A stretch of 64,000 nucleotides of DNA, taken from Pseudomonas nitroreducens. GTDB lineage: Bacteria; Pseudomonadota; Gammaproteobacteria; Pseudomonadales; Pseudomonadaceae. The notes under the pieces are model-generated. The model ran no database searches and had not been told where the DNA came from. It saw only the letters and a program-made list of their open reading frames with translations. The position numbers and the translations under genes were made by a program. Location of the stretch: NCBI RefSeq assembly GCF_024170165.1, contig NZ_JALJXP010000006.1, positions 334,139 to 398,138 on the forward strand, given 5' to 3'. Positions 9,928-22,890 of this stretch are shown here, in pieces. The first letter of the stretch is position 1; the number at the start of each line of letters is the position of its first letter.

Positions 9928-10890
9928 GTGGCTAGAACGAAACGCGCAACCTGGCCCTGGCACGGGCTGACCGGACTGATCCTGCTGATGATCGGCCTGG
10001 CCCTCTGGTACTCCACTTCGCTGATCTCCTACGAGTGGCGCTGGAATCGCGTCCCGCAGTACTTCGCCTACCAGGCCGAAGAACCGTTGCGGGCGGACAA
10101 CGTCTCGCGGGTGGAGAAGATCGAGGATCAGGGCGGCAACGCCCGCGTCACCCTGGTGGACGAGGACGGCAAGCAGCAGGTGCTGACCGTGGCCGCCGAC
10201 AGTCTGCAGTTCTCCGAGAACGACGATGTCGCCGAAGGCGATGTGGTCGGCTCGACCCGCCACTGGGCCGCCGGTCCGCTGGCCTGGGGCTTGTGGACCA
10301 CGGTATGGATCTCCTTCGTCTCCGGCGCGTTCGGCCTGTTCATCGGCCTGTTCACCGGTCTCTGCCGCCTGTCGAAGAACCCGACCCTGCACGACCTCTC
10401 GACCCTCTACGTCGAACTGGTGCGCGGCACGCCGCTGCTGGTGCAGATCTTCATCTTCTACTTCTTCATCGGCACCGTGCTGAACCTCTCCCGCGAGTTC
10501 GCCGGGGTGGCGGCGCTGGCGCTGTTCACTGGCGCCTATGTGGCCGAGATCGTCCGCGCCGGTGTGCAGTCCATCGCCCGCGGCCAGGATGAAGCCGCGC
10601 GCTCCCTGGGCCTGAACGCTGCGCAGTCGATGCGCCATGTAATCCTGCCGCAGGCCTTCAAGCGCGTACTGCCGCCGCTGGCCGGGCAGTTCATCAGCCT
10701 GGTCAAGGACACTTCCCTGGTCTCGGTGATTGCCATCACCGAGCTGACCAAGAGCGGCCGCGAGGCGATCACCACCTCGTTCTCCACCTTCGAGATCTGG
10801 TTCTGCGTCGCCGCGCTCTACCTCGTGATCAACCTGCCGCTGTCGCATCTGGCGGGGCGCCTGGAGCGGAGGCTCGGCCAAAGTGATTGA
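9928..10890 (+). CDS. Amino acid ABC transporter permease with N-terminal insertion
   Basis: A 320-residue HisM/GlnP-type permease starting at GTG. The core (about residue 110 onward) is a standard five-helix permease with the EAA loop [15 protein letters not shown]. Before it lies one extra hydrophobic segment (about residues 13-32) and a polar ~75-residue segment rich in charged and Val residues. Typical permeases are ~220 residues, so this extension of ~100 residues is unusual. It overlaps the ATPase gene by 8 bp. Confidence 0.92.
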   Translation: MARTKRATWPWHGLTGLILLMIGLALWYSTSLISYEWRWNRVPQYFAYQAEEPLRADNVSRVEKIEDQGGNARVTLVDEDGKQQVLTVAADSLQFSENDDVAEGDVVGSTRHWAAGPLAWGLWTTVWISFVSGAFGLFIGLFTGLCRLSKNPTLHDLSTLYVELVRGTPLLVQIFIFYFFIGTVLNLSREFAGVAALALFTGAYVAEIVRAGVQSIARGQDEAARSLGLNAAQSMRHVILPQAFKRVLPPLAGQFISLVKDTSLVSVIAITELTKSGREAITTSFSTFEIWFCVAALYLVINLPLSHLAGRLERRLGQSD

Positions 10891-11617
10891 AGTCCGTAAT
10901 CTGACCAAGGTCTACGACACCCGCGGGCTGGTCGTGCGCGCGGTGGATGACGTCAGCACTGGCGTCGCCCGCGGCGAAGTGGTGGTGGTGATCGGCCCGT
11001 CCGGCTCGGGCAAGTCCACCTTCCTGCGCTGCCTGAACGGCCTGGAAGAGTTCGACTCCGGCTCGGTGAGCATCGACGGCGTCGACCTCGCCAACCCGAA
11101 GACCGACATCAACGCCTACCGCCGCGAAGTCGGCATGGTGTTCCAGCACTTCAACCTGTTCCCGCACATGACCGTGCTGGAGAACCTGTGCCTCGCGCAA
11201 AAAGTTGTGCGCAAGCGCGGCAAGGCCGAGCGCGAGGCCAAGGCCCGTGCACTGCTGGAAAAGGTCGGCATCGGCCAGAAGGCCAACGAATACCCGTCAC
11301 GCCTTTCCGGCGGCCAGCAGCAGCGGGTGGCGATTGCCCGTGCGCTGTGCATGGAGCCGAAAGTGATGCTGTTCGACGAGCCCACCTCGGCGCTCGACCC
11401 GGAGATGGTCGGCGAGGTGCTGGACGTGATGAAGACCCTGGCCGTGGAAGGCATGACCATGGTCTGCGTGACCCACGAGATGGGCTTCGCCCGTGAAGTG
11501 GCGGATCGCGTGCTGTTCTTCGATCACGGCAAGCTGCTGGAGGACGCCGCTCCGGCGGAGTTCTTCGCCCAGCCCAGGGATGCGCGTGCGCAGACCTTCC
11601 TGCGGCAGGTGCTGTGA
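10883..11617 (+). CDS. Amino acid ABC transporter ATP-binding protein
   Basis: A 244-residue GlnQ/HisP-type ATPase starting at GTG within the permease gene. Walker A is G-P-S-G-S-G-K-S-T, the Q-loop lies in M-V-F-Q-H-F-N, the signature is L-S-G-G-Q-Q-Q-R, Walker B is V-M-L-F-D-E-P-T, and the H-loop is V-T-H-E-M. It powers import through the adjacent permease. It is the last gene of the operon, followed by an intrinsic terminator 17 bp later. Confidence 0.95.
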   Translation: MIEVRNLTKVYDTRGLVVRAVDDVSTGVARGEVVVVIGPSGSGKSTFLRCLNGLEEFDSGSVSIDGVDLANPKTDINAYRREVGMVFQHFNLFPHMTVLENLCLAQKVVRKRGKAEREAKARALLEKVGIGQKANEYPSRLSGGQQQRVAIARALCMEPKVMLFDEPTSALDPEMVGEVLDVMKTLAVEGMTMVCVTHEMGFAREVADRVLFFDHGKLLEDAAPAEFFAQPRDARAQTFLRQVL

Positions 11618-11633
11618 GGCTTTTGCCTCGGTG

Positions 11634-11660
11634 AAAAAGCCGCCTTCGGGCGGCTTTTTT
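11634..11660 (+). terminator. Intrinsic terminator of the amino acid ABC operon
   Basis: Stem AGCCGCC/GGCGGCT with a TTCG tetraloop, flanked by five A on the left and six T on the right: a textbook Rho-independent terminator. Confidence 0.9.
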
Positions 11661-11673
11661 GTGCCCGTGATCT

Positions 11674-11741
11674 TGTAGGAGCGAGCTTGCTCGCGAACAA
11701 ACCCCGCTGCGAACTCTGTTCGCGAGCAAGCTCGCTCCTAC
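11674..11741. repeat. REP-like inverted pair
   Basis: Two copies of the unit GTAGGAGCGAGCTTGCTCGC (each internally palindromic) face each other, 11674-11698 and 11718-11741, separated by about 19 bp. The same pair recurs at 38275-38333, and a half-unit at 63723-63747. This matches the extragenic palindromic repeats common in Pseudomonas. Confidence 0.85.
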
Positions 11742-11784
11742 GAAAATCGCTTCGGCGCTCGCTGGCGATCCCTCAAATCCCAGG

Positions 11785-11815
11785 CAAAAAGAAACCGCCC
11801 CGGGGGGCGGTTTCT
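11785..11815 (-). terminator. Intrinsic terminator of the RNA helicase gene
   Basis: Stem GAAACCGCCC/GGGCGGTTTC (11791-11814), followed on the minus strand by a T-rich run (complement of AAAAA at 11786-11790). It lies 10 bp after the helicase stop codon. Confidence 0.85.
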
Positions 11816-11824
11816 TCTACAGCA

Positions 11825-13921
<2,097 letters not shown>

Positions 13922-14075
13922 GCGGGGTTCCTGTAGGCCGGCGACCTGCCGGCTCGAGGGCGCGTGATTTCAGGCTCGGGGCGAGCGCTCAGCCGATGGC
14001 TGGAAGCACCCCGTCCACGATACGCCGGCGTTGCGCTGGCCGGGATCGCGGACGGTAAGCCCGGAGCAATGATCC

Positions 14076-14924
14076 TCAGCGGGGGAGCTTGAGGTTGTTC
14101 CAGAGCGCCAGGCTGGGTTCAGCCTGGTTCAGGGTGTAGAAATGCAGACCGGGTGCGCCGCCTTCGAGGAGGCGTTCGCACATGTCGGTGATGACCTGCT
14201 CACCAAAGGCCTGGATGCTGGCGATGTCGTCGCCGTAGGCTTCCAGCTGCTTGCGAATCCAACGGGGGATTTCCGCGCCACAGGCGTCGGAGAAGCGGGC
14301 CAGTTTGGTGTAGTTGGTGATCGGCATGATACCCGGTACGACCGGAATGCTGACACCGAGTTTCTCCGCACGCTCGACAAAATGGAAGTAGCTGTCGGCG
14401 TTGAAGAAGTATTGTGTGATGGCAGAGTCGGCGCCGGCTTTGACCTTGCGCACGAAATTCGCCAAATCATCCTCGAAATTACGCGCTTGCGGGTGAACTT
14501 CCGGATAGGCGGCAACTTCGATGTGGAAGTGGTCGCCGGTTTCGGCGCGGATGAATTCCACCAGTTCGTTGGCGTAGCGCAGCTCGCCGCTGGCCATGCC
14601 CATGCCCGAAGGCAGGTCGCCGCGCAGGGCGACGATGCGACGAATGCCAGCGTCCTTGTAGTGCGCCAGCAGGGCGCGCAGCTCGGGCTTGGTATCGCCG
14701 ACGCAGGACAGGTGCGGGGCAGTCGGCACCTTCACTTCACCATCCAGCTGCAGCACGGTGGTCAGGGTGCGGTCACGGGTGGAGCCGCCGGCACCGTAGG
14801 TGCAGGAGAAGAAGTCGGGTTTTTTCGCGGCCAGCTGGCTCGCGGTGGCCAGCAGTTTTTCATGGCCGGCTTCGGTCTTGGCGGGGAAGAACTCGAAGCT
14901 GAAACGGCGTTCTTTCTGACTCAT
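14076..14924 (-). CDS. metF: 5,10-methylenetetrahydrofolate reductase
   Basis: A 282-residue flavoenzyme that reduces methylene-THF to methyl-THF, the methyl donor for methionine synthesis. The N-terminal F-S-F-E-F-F-P-A-K motif carries the catalytic Glu, and the A-L-R-G-D-L-P motif is intact. The start at 14924 (M-S-Q-K-E-R-R) is preferred over an in-frame start at 14966; a GGAACGA stretch precedes it. It is downstream of ahcY and the HD-domain gene on the same strand, so the methyl-cycle genes likely form one riboswitch-controlled operon. Confidence 0.95.
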   Translation of the reverse strand: MSQKERRFSFEFFPAKTEAGHEKLLATASQLAAKKPDFFSCTYGAGGSTRDRTLTTVLQLDGEVKVPTAPHLSCVGDTKPELRALLAHYKDAGIRRIVALRGDLPSGMGMASGELRYANELVEFIRAETGDHFHIEVAAYPEVHPQARNFEDDLANFVRKVKAGADSAITQYFFNADSYFHFVERAEKLGVSIPVVPGIMPITNYTKLARFSDACGAEIPRWIRKQLEAYGDDIASIQAFGEQVITDMCERLLEGGAPGLHFYTLNQAEPSLALWNNLKLPR

Positions 14925-14978
14925 GGTCGTTCCTTCGGCGCCGCGTCGTTGCGCGGCTGCCGGCATGTGCCGTCGACT

Positions 14979-15509
14979 TCAGAAGTAACGGCGGTAGTGG
15001 TCTATCTTCGTGCGCAGTCGCTGGGCGCTGGGCTCGTGCGCATGGCCGAGGACGGCCAGGATGCGCTGCGACTGAACATGGTATTCGGCGATCTTGCTCC
15101 GCGCCCAGGTCGAGGGTGGCGGCTGCAGGTTGGTGATCCGGTCGCACAGCTTGACGATCGCATACTGCGGCGCGCCGGTCGCCAGCCTTTCGAGGTAGAT
15201 GTCGAATGGCAGCTTCTCGCCATTCACCACCTTGCTCAGGCGCTGGGCGCCGTCGGCGACGAACTCGCCGAAATGCGTCTGCAGTTCCTCGATGGGCACC
15301 GGGGTGTCTTCGAGCACGTCGTGCAGCAGGGCAACCTGGACGGTTTCCGCCAGGCGCTGGATAGGCGCTTCGCGGTCGGCAGCCATGACTTCATTGGCCA
15401 CCATCGCCAGGTGAACCGCATAGGGCAGGGGTGAGGCGGTCAGCGTCTGTCCGGCGTGCGCGCCGGCGGCGAAGAGCCAGGCCTGGTTGTAGCTGTCCTG
15501 CAGGTCCAT
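14979..15509 (-). CDS. HD-domain protein, SpoT/Mesh1-like hydrolase fold
   Basis: A 176-residue protein with the HD metal-dependent phosphohydrolase signature: an early Y-A-V-H-L-A-M-V-A-N-E segment, L-L-H-D-V-L-E-D-T (the HD-x-x-ED motif), and K-L-C-D-R-I-T-N-L. This arrangement is shared with the (p)ppGpp hydrolase half of SpoT and with small alarmone hydrolases, but the substrate is unknown. The ATG at 15509 is chosen over a GTG at 15566, which would nearly abut ahcY; the choice is not certain. It lies between ahcY and metF, an order known in P. aeruginosa. Confidence 0.8.
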   Translation of the reverse strand: MDLQDSYNQAWLFAAGAHAGQTLTASPLPYAVHLAMVANEVMAADREAPIQRLAETVQVALLHDVLEDTPVPIEELQTHFGEFVADGAQRLSKVVNGEKLPFDIYLERLATGAPQYAIVKLCDRITNLQPPPSTWARSKIAEYHVQSQRILAVLGHAHEPSAQRLRTKIDHYRRYF

Positions 15510-15567
15510 GCGGTCGTGTTCCAGATGGCAAAGAGGGCAGACGATTGCTCGTCTGCCCCCTGGCACA

Positions 15568-17169
<1,602 letters not shown>

Positions 17170-17306
17170 AGGCTTTTGGTCGCGTCCGCGCACCGGATCG
17201 CGGCCGGGATCCCCGTCGCGCCCGCGCCAGGGGCCGTGAAAACCCTGACGCGGGCGTCGTTCGGGGATCGTGGGGCACCCGCACGTGCGGGCGCCGATGG
17301 TCGATC

Positions 17307-17397
17307 GTAGGGCGCATAAAGCGGCGCGCTTTATCCGCCGGCCCTAGCGCTTGAGCCGACATACGGCGGATAACGCCTGAGGCGTTATTCGCCCTAC
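17307..17397. repeat. Palindromic intergenic repeat
   Basis: A ~91-bp inverted repeat: GTAGGGCGCATAA...TTATCCGCCG on the left and CGGCGGATAACGCC...TTATTCGCCCTAC on the right. The two arms are related to each other and each contains short internal dyads. It sits downstream of gcdG, in the gap before the ahcY promoter. The rest of this 460-bp gap (17180-17306) is GC-rich with a CCCGCACGTGCGGG palindrome and no gene that I can support. Confidence 0.75.
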
Positions 17398-17425
17398 GGG
17401 GCGGTTAATCGTTCGGCAGAAGGCG

Positions 17426-18649
17426 TCAGATCACGCCGTCGTCGCGCAGCTTGCCGATGGCGGCCTGGTCCAGGCCCAGCACGCCTTCGAGGATTTCCTG
17501 GGTGTGCTGGCCGAGGGTTGGCGGGGCGTTGCGGTACTCCACCGGTGTTTCGGACAGGCGGATCGGGCTGGCCACCTGCGGCACGCTGCCGGCCAGCGGG
17601 TGCGGCAGGTCCACGCGCAGGCCGCGGGCAATCACCTGTGGGTCGGCGAAGACCTGCGCCAGGTCGTTGATCGGGCCGCAGGGTACGCTGGCCTGTTCCA
17701 GCAACGTGATCCATTCGGCAGTGGTGCGCATCACGGTGGACTGGCGGATCAGCGGGATCAGCACTTCGCGGTGCGCCACGCGCGCCTGGTTGGTGGCGAA
17801 ACGCTCGTCGGTGGCCCATTCCGGGTGGCCCGCCAGCTCGGCGAACTTGCGGAACTGGCCGTCGTTGCCGACGGTGAGAATGAGGTCGCCATCGGCGGTC
17901 GGGAAGTCCTGGTACGGCACGATGTTCGGGTGCGCGTTGCCCAGGCGACGCGGCGGGTTGCCGGTGGTCAGGTAGTTCAGGGTCTGGTTGGCCAGGCAGG
18001 CGACCTGCACGTCCAGCAGCGCCATGTCGATGTGCTGGCCGATGCCGCTGACGTCGCGGTGGGCGAGGGCGGCGAGGATCGCCGTGGACGAGTAGAGACC
18101 GGTGAGGATGTCGGTCAGCGCCACGCCGACCTTCACCGGGCCGGCGCCTTCCTCGGCGTCGGAGCGGCCGGTCAGGCTCATCAGGCCGCCCAGGCCCTGG
18201 ATCATGAAGTCGTAGCCGGCGCGCTTGGCGTAGGGGCCGAACTGGCCGAAGCCGGTGATCGAGCAGTAGATCAGCTTCGGATTCAGGGCTTTCAGCGACT
18301 CATAGTCCAGGCCGTAGGCCTTGAGGCCGCCGACCTTGAAGTTCTCCAGCACGATGTCGGCCTTGGCGGCGAGCTCGCGCACCAGGCGCTGGCCCTCGGG
18401 CTGGGTGAAGTCGATGGTCAGGGATTTCTTGTTGCGGTTCGCCGACAGGTAATAGGCCGCTTCGCTGGTGTCGCGGCCATCGCTGTCCTTGAGGAACGGC
18501 GGGCCCCAGGCGCGGGTGTCGTCGCCGCTGCCGGGACGCTCGATCTTGATCACTTCCGCGCCGAGGTCGGCGAGGATCTGCCCGGCCCAGGGGCCGGCGA
18601 GAACGCGGGAGAGGTCGAGGACACGGATGTGCGAAAGGGCGCCGGACAT
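17426..18649 (-). CDS. gcdG: Family III CoA-transferase, probable succinyl-CoA:glutarate CoA-transferase
   Basis: A 407-residue CaiB/BaiF protein. The N-terminal R-V-L-D-L-S-R-V-L-A-G-P-W-A-G motif and the G-Q-H-I-D-M-A-L-L-D block with the catalytic Asp are typical. Family III enzymes move CoA between acids through an aspartyl-CoA intermediate. Adjacency to glutaryl-CoA dehydrogenase and a LysR regulator, as in Pseudomonas glutarate loci, points to activation of glutarate (the end of lysine/5-aminovalerate catabolism). Substrate assignment is by context; the family is certain. Confidence 0.88.
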   Translation of the reverse strand: MSGALSHIRVLDLSRVLAGPWAGQILADLGAEVIKIERPGSGDDTRAWGPPFLKDSDGRDTSEAAYYLSANRNKKSLTIDFTQPEGQRLVRELAAKADIVLENFKVGGLKAYGLDYESLKALNPKLIYCSITGFGQFGPYAKRAGYDFMIQGLGGLMSLTGRSDAEEGAGPVKVGVALTDILTGLYSSTAILAALAHRDVSGIGQHIDMALLDVQVACLANQTLNYLTTGNPPRRLGNAHPNIVPYQDFPTADGDLILTVGNDGQFRKFAELAGHPEWATDERFATNQARVAHREVLIPLIRQSTVMRTTAEWITLLEQASVPCGPINDLAQVFADPQVIARGLRVDLPHPLAGSVPQVASPIRLSETPVEYRNAPPTLGQHTQEILEGVLGLDQAAIGKLRDDGVI

Positions 18650-18773
18650 GCAATCACCTGCAGCTTGGATAGGGGCGGGGAGGGCGCAGTGCGGGGACTC
18701 CCCGGTCCTCCCCGGGGCCTCTCGGGCGAGAGGTAAAACGGGCGCCAGCTCCGAAGGAACTGGCGCGAGGCGC

Positions 18774-19955
18774 TTAGAAGAACGCCTGGATGCCGGTCTG
18801 GGCGCGGCCGAGGATCAGCGCGTGGACGTCGTGGGTGCCTTCGTAGGTGTTCACCACTTCCAGGTTGACCAGGTGACGGGCGACGCCGAACTCGTCGGAG
18901 ATGCCGTTGCCGCCGAGCATGTCGCGGGCCAGACGGGCGATGTCCAGGGCCTTGCCGCAGCTGTTGCGCTTCATGATCGAGGTGATTTCGACGGCGGCGG
19001 TGCCTTCGTCCTTCATCCGGCCCAGGCGCAGGCAGCCTTGCAGGGCGAGGGTGATGTCGGTCTGCATGTCGGCCAGTTTCTTCTGGATCAGCTGGTTGGC
19101 AGCCAGCGGGCGACCGAACTGCTTGCGGTCCAGGGTGTACTGGCGAGCGGTGTGCCAGCAGGCTTCGGCGGCACCCAGGGCGCCCCAGGAGATGCCGTAG
19201 CGGGCGGAGTTCAGGCAGGTGAACGGGCCACGCAGGCCGCTTACGTCCGGGAAGGCGTTCTCTTCCGGGCAGAACACGTTGTTCATCACGATCTCGCCGG
19301 TGATCGAGGCGCGCAGGCCGACCTTGCCGTGGATCGCCGGGGCGGACAGGCCTTCCCAGCCTTTTTCGAGGACGAAGCCGCGGATCTGGCCTTCGTCGTC
19401 CTTGGCCCAGACCACGAAGACGTCGGCGATCGGGCTGTTGGTGATCCACATCTTGGCGCCGGTCAGGCGGTAGCCGCCATCGACTTTCTTGGCGCGGGTG
19501 ATCATCGAGCCCGGGTCGGAACCGTGGTCCGGCTCGGTCAGGCCGAAGCAGCCGATGTATTCGCCGCTGGCCAGTTTCGGCAGGTATTTCTGCTTGGTGG
19601 CTTCGTTGCCGAATTCGTTGATCGGCACCATTACCAGGGAGGACTGCACGCTCATCATCGAGCGGTAGCCGGAGTCGATGCGCTCGACTTCACGGGCGAT
19701 CAGGCCGTAGCACACGTAGTTCAGGCCGCTGCCGCCGTACTGTTCGGGGATGGTCGCGCCGAGCAGGCCGGTTTCGCCCATTTCGCGGAAGATCGCCGGG
19801 TCCGTCTGCTCATGGCGGAAGGCTTCCAGCACGCGCGGGGCCAGCTTGTCCTGGGCGAACTGCTGGGCGCTGTCGCGCACCATGCGCTCTTCTTCGGTGA
19901 GTTGCTGATCCAGCAGCAGCGGATCTTCCCAGTTGAAGCTTGCTTTGGTCGCCAT
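18774..19955 (-). CDS. gcdH: Glutaryl-CoA dehydrogenase
   Basis: A 393-residue acyl-CoA dehydrogenase flavoprotein that oxidises and decarboxylates glutaryl-CoA to crotonyl-CoA. It shows the FAD/substrate segment [13 protein letters not shown] and the C-terminal T-Y-E-G-T-H-D-V-H motif with the catalytic base Glu, both typical of the GCDH subfamily. The ATG at 19955 is preceded by GGTTTCTCC on the complementary strand (GAGAAACC) and matches family length; an in-frame ATG at 19994 gives an unlikely N-terminus. Probably cotranscribed with gcdG (124-bp gap). Confidence 0.95.
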   Translation of the reverse strand: MATKASFNWEDPLLLDQQLTEEERMVRDSAQQFAQDKLAPRVLEAFRHEQTDPAIFREMGETGLLGATIPEQYGGSGLNYVCYGLIAREVERIDSGYRSMMSVQSSLVMVPINEFGNEATKQKYLPKLASGEYIGCFGLTEPDHGSDPGSMITRAKKVDGGYRLTGAKMWITNSPIADVFVVWAKDDEGQIRGFVLEKGWEGLSAPAIHGKVGLRASITGEIVMNNVFCPEENAFPDVSGLRGPFTCLNSARYGISWGALGAAEACWHTARQYTLDRKQFGRPLAANQLIQKKLADMQTDITLALQGCLRLGRMKDEGTAAVEITSIMKRNSCGKALDIARLARDMLGGNGISDEFGVARHLVNLEVVNTYEGTHDVHALILGRAQTGIQAFF

Positions 19956-20059
19956 GGAGAAACCTCGAACGCAGACAGTGAAAGACCCGCACAAGTCTAG
20001 GCGGGCTCGGTGTGGGCCATCCTAGTCAGCCGTCGGGAAGCCGGGCAACCGACTAATTC

Positions 20060-20073
20060 GCACGCTGTTGTGC
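20060..20073. promoter_or_regulatory. Candidate LysR operator between gcdH and gcdR
   Basis: GCAC-N6-GTGC dyad embedded in an AT-rich patch in the divergent gcdH/gcdR gap. LysR regulators typically bind interrupted dyads here and respond to a pathway intermediate such as glutarate. Weak evidence: position and symmetry only. Confidence 0.3.
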
Positions 20074-20183
20074 TATTTTGTCACTCCGTGATCGCCTGGC
20101 TGCGGCGCTATCTTGCGCTTCAGTCTCTATATCAGGCGTTCCTGGCGTTTCCTGCGCATCCCGATATTCCGAAGAGGCATTCG

Positions 20184-21092
20184 ATGCGACGCAAGATCCC
20201 GACTACCGCGGCGCTGGTCGCCTTCGAATCCGCCGCCCGCCATGAAAGCTTCACCAAGGCCGCCGACGAACTGTCGCTGACCCAGAGCGCGATCTGCCGG
20301 CAGATCGCCACGCTGGAGGAATTCCTCGGCGTCGAGTTGTTCCGTCGCTCGCGGCGCGGGGTGAAGCTGACCGAGGCGGGGCTCAACTACAGCCGCCGTG
20401 TCGCCCAGCGCCTGGACGCCGTGGAGCGCGACACCCTGGCGGTGATGGGCCAGCAGGGCGGCGGCACGCTGGAGCTGGCGGTGGTGCCGACCTTCGCCAC
20501 CCAGTGGCTGTTGCCGCGGCTGAAGGACTTCAAGCGGCTGCACCCGGAAGTCACGGTCAACCTGACCAACCGCACCCGCCCGTTCCTCTTCGCCGATACC
20601 GAGTTCGACGCCGCGCTGTATTTCGGCGATGGCGTGTGGTCCGGTACGGTGGCCAACTTCCTCATGCACGAGAACCCGGTGCCGGTATGCAGTCCCGAGC
20701 TGCTGGGCGGACGGAGAGAGTTGTCCGCGGCGCAGATCGCCGAGCTGCCGCTGATGCAGCAGACCACCCGACCCTATGCCTGGCGCCAGTGGTTCGGCTC
20801 GCTGGGCATGAGCATCGCGCACGACATGAGTGGCACCCGCTACGAGCTGTTCTCCATGCTCGCCCAGGCGGCGATGCACGGCATGGGCGTGGCGCTGATC
20901 CCGCCGATGCTGATCCAGCAGGAGCTGGCTGACGGCCGGCTGATCGTGCCGATGCAGCATGCCTATTTGAGCGAAAACGCCTATTACCTGATGATTCCCG
21001 AACGCAAGGTGGAATCGGCCACCCTGGGCGCGTTCCGCGACTGGCTGGTGGATGAAGCCGCCCGTTATCGCGCCGAAGCCGGGCTCGGCTGA
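20184..21092 (+). CDS. gcdR: LysR-family regulator of glutarate catabolism
   Basis: A 302-residue LTTR. The N-terminal winged helix (A-A-L-V-A-F-E-S-A-A-R-H-E-S-F-T-K-A-A-D-E-L then L-T-Q-S-A-I-C-R-Q-I) is followed by a GcvA-like effector domain. The start at 20184 (M-R-R-K-I-P-T-T) is chosen because it places the HTH at the standard distance; a longer in-frame reading from 20010 has no family support. It is divergent from gcdH-gcdG, so it probably controls that operon and itself. Confidence 0.9.
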   Translation: MRRKIPTTAALVAFESAARHESFTKAADELSLTQSAICRQIATLEEFLGVELFRRSRRGVKLTEAGLNYSRRVAQRLDAVERDTLAVMGQQGGGTLELAVVPTFATQWLLPRLKDFKRLHPEVTVNLTNRTRPFLFADTEFDAALYFGDGVWSGTVANFLMHENPVPVCSPELLGGRRELSAAQIAELPLMQQTTRPYAWRQWFGSLGMSIAHDMSGTRYELFSMLAQAAMHGMGVALIPPMLIQQELADGRLIVPMQHAYLSENAYYLMIPERKVESATLGAFRDWLVDEAARYRAEAGLG

Positions 21093-21197
21093 GCCATGGC
21101 AAGGTGCCTGGCGCCGGCCGGGTCCAGACTTGCATAGCCGGCGGGGCTTTCCCCGTCATCGCGCTCACGAGGCGCAACCTCCCAAGAAGGAGCTTCC

Positions 21198-21605
21198 ATG
21201 AATTTCCATACCCGCAAATGGGTCAAGCCTGAAGACCTCAACCCGAACGGCACCCTGTTCGGCGGCAGTCTTCTGAAGTGGATCGACGAAGAAGCGGCGA
21301 TCTACGCCATCATCCAGCTGGGCAACCAGCGCGTGGTGACCAAGTTCATCTCGGAGATCAACTTCGTCAGCTCGGCGCGCCAGGGCGACATCATCGAGCT
21401 GGGCATCACCGCCACCGAGTTCGGCCGCACCTCGATCACCCTTACCTGCGAAGTGCGCAACAAGATCACCCGCAAGAGCATCCTCACGGTCGACAAGATG
21501 GTCTTCGTCAACATCGGCCCGGACGGTCAGCCCGCGCCCCACGGCCGTACCGAGATCCTCTATATCAAGGATCAGTTCAAGGACGATGCCATTCCCCAGC
21601 CCTGA
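21198..21605 (+). CDS. Acyl-CoA thioesterase, hotdog fold (YciA/BACH-like)
   Basis: A 135-residue single-hotdog protein. The motif N-P-N-G-T-L-F-G-G-S-L-L-K-W-I-D-E carries the catalytic Asn/Asp arrangement of the YciA-type thioesterases, which hydrolyse acyl-CoAs to free acid and CoA. A strong AAGGAG site precedes the ATG. Located just after gcdR, it may help recycle CoA during acid catabolism, but no direct link is visible. Confidence 0.9.
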   Translation: MNFHTRKWVKPEDLNPNGTLFGGSLLKWIDEEAAIYAIIQLGNQRVVTKFISEINFVSSARQGDIIELGITATEFGRTSITLTCEVRNKITRKSILTVDKMVFVNIGPDGQPAPHGRTEILYIKDQFKDDAIPQP

Positions 21606-21799
21606 CCGCTGATCCGCCAGGGTGATTGCCAGCGTGCCCGGAGCCAAGCCGAACCGCGGCGAAAACCTTTGCATTTGCGTCGATTGAGTGTGAGCCTGTG
21701 CCCGCCCACGGCGGGCATGGGCCGACGCACGCTCCCCGCCGAATCAGCAGAACACGCACCTTCCAAAAGTGCCTGCAAAACAATGACCGGGGAGAGACC

Positions 21800-22807
21800 A
21801 TGCACACCACCTTCGCATCCGCGCTGCGCCAACTGGCCTTGGCCACCTGTGCCAGCCTGCTGCTGGCCGGCGCCGCGCACGCCGCAGCGATCAAGGCCGA
21901 CACCAAGCCCGAGGCCGGCACCTTCAAGATGGGCATGCAGCCCTGGCTGGGCTACGGCCAGTGGTACGTCGCCGAACAGGCTGGCGCCTTCAAGGCCAAC
22001 GGCCTGGAACAGGTCGAGCTGGTCAACTTCACCGAAGACAAGGACATGAACGCCGCCCTGGCCAGCGGCCAGATCGACGGTGGCAACCTCGCCACGCACA
22101 CGGCCATGGCCATGGTCGCTGCCGGCCTGCCGGTGAAGATCGTCCTGCTGCTGGACCAGAGCACCAGCGCCGACGCGCTGATCGTCGATCCGTCGATCAA
22201 GACCCTGACCGACCTCAAGGGCAAGCAGGTCGCCTACGAAGAAGGCACTACCAGCGACATCCTACTGCACAGTGCCCTGCGCAAGGCCGGCCTGAACATC
22301 GCCGACGTGCAGCCGGTGCCGATGCCCGCCGCCAACGCCGGCAGTGCGCTGATCGCCGGCCAGGTTCCGGCCGCCGTGACCTACGAGCCCTACCTGTCCG
22401 CTGCCAAGCAGCAGAACCCCAAGGTCAACCTGCTGTACAAGGGCTCGGATGACCCGGGCATCATCAGTGACGTGTTCGTGGTCCGTGACGAAGTCCTCAA
22501 GGAGCGTCCCGGCCAGGTGCTGGCGCTGATCAAGAGCTGGGAAGCCGGCCTCAAGCACTTCAACGAGAAGAATGCCGAAAGCCGCGCGGCCATCGCCAAG
22601 GGCGTGGGCGCCGACGAGTCCGAGTTGACCAGCGCCTTCGACGGCGTGCACTTCTACTCGGTGAAGGAAAACCAGGCCGAGCTGAAGGGCGCCTTCCAGA
22701 AGGGCTCCTTCGAGCACATCCAGAAGGCCGCCAGCGAAGCCGGCATTCTCCAGCAGCCGGTCACCCCGGCGCAGGCCATCGACGCACGTTTCGTCGAGGC
22801 GCTCTGA
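21800..22807 (+). CDS. NitT/TauT-type ABC transporter substrate-binding protein
   Basis: A 335-residue periplasmic protein of the NMT1/SsuA superfamily. Signal peptide about residues 1-30 (A-S-L-L-L-A-G-A-A-H-A-A-A). The mature start has the family W-L-G-Y-G-Q-W-Y-V-A-E-Q-A-G-A-F motif, and a D-G-G-N-L segment is conserved. A GGGGAGAG site precedes the ATG at 21800, whereas an upstream in-frame ATG (21626) has none. Ligands of this group include nitrate, sulfonates, taurine and thiamine precursors; the ligand here is unknown. Confidence 0.9.
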   Translation: MHTTFASALRQLALATCASLLLAGAAHAAAIKADTKPEAGTFKMGMQPWLGYGQWYVAEQAGAFKANGLEQVELVNFTEDKDMNAALASGQIDGGNLATHTAMAMVAAGLPVKIVLLLDQSTSADALIVDPSIKTLTDLKGKQVAYEEGTTSDILLHSALRKAGLNIADVQPVPMPAANAGSALIAGQVPAAVTYEPYLSAAKQQNPKVNLLYKGSDDPGIISDVFVVRDEVLKERPGQVLALIKSWEAGLKHFNEKNAESRAAIAKGVGADESELTSAFDGVHFYSVKENQAELKGAFQKGSFEHIQKAASEAGILQQPVTPAQAIDARFVEAL

Positions 22808-22837
22808 TCCTCTGATTCATTGATCTTCCGAGACACG

Positions 22838-22870
22838 GCGCGCGCCGGCCCTGAGCCGGCGCGCGTCTTT
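22838..22870 (+). terminator. Attenuator-like hairpin between binding protein and permease
   Basis: A very stable GC stem (GCGCGCCGGC / GCCGGCGCGC with a CCTGA loop, extendable by further G-C pairs) followed by GTCTTTCTCC, between the binding-protein and permease genes. The placement is the same as in the amino acid ABC operon at 9880. Confidence 0.6.
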
Positions 22871-22890
22871 CTCCGTTCGACGAGCCCGAC

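Noticed and set aside
21700..21716. GCCCGCC-CAC-GGCGGGC hairpin upstream of the NitT/TauT binding protein as a terminator or riboswitch
   Set aside because: No T run follows and no known riboswitch motif surrounds it; left as an uninterpreted hairpin in the 194-bp gap.
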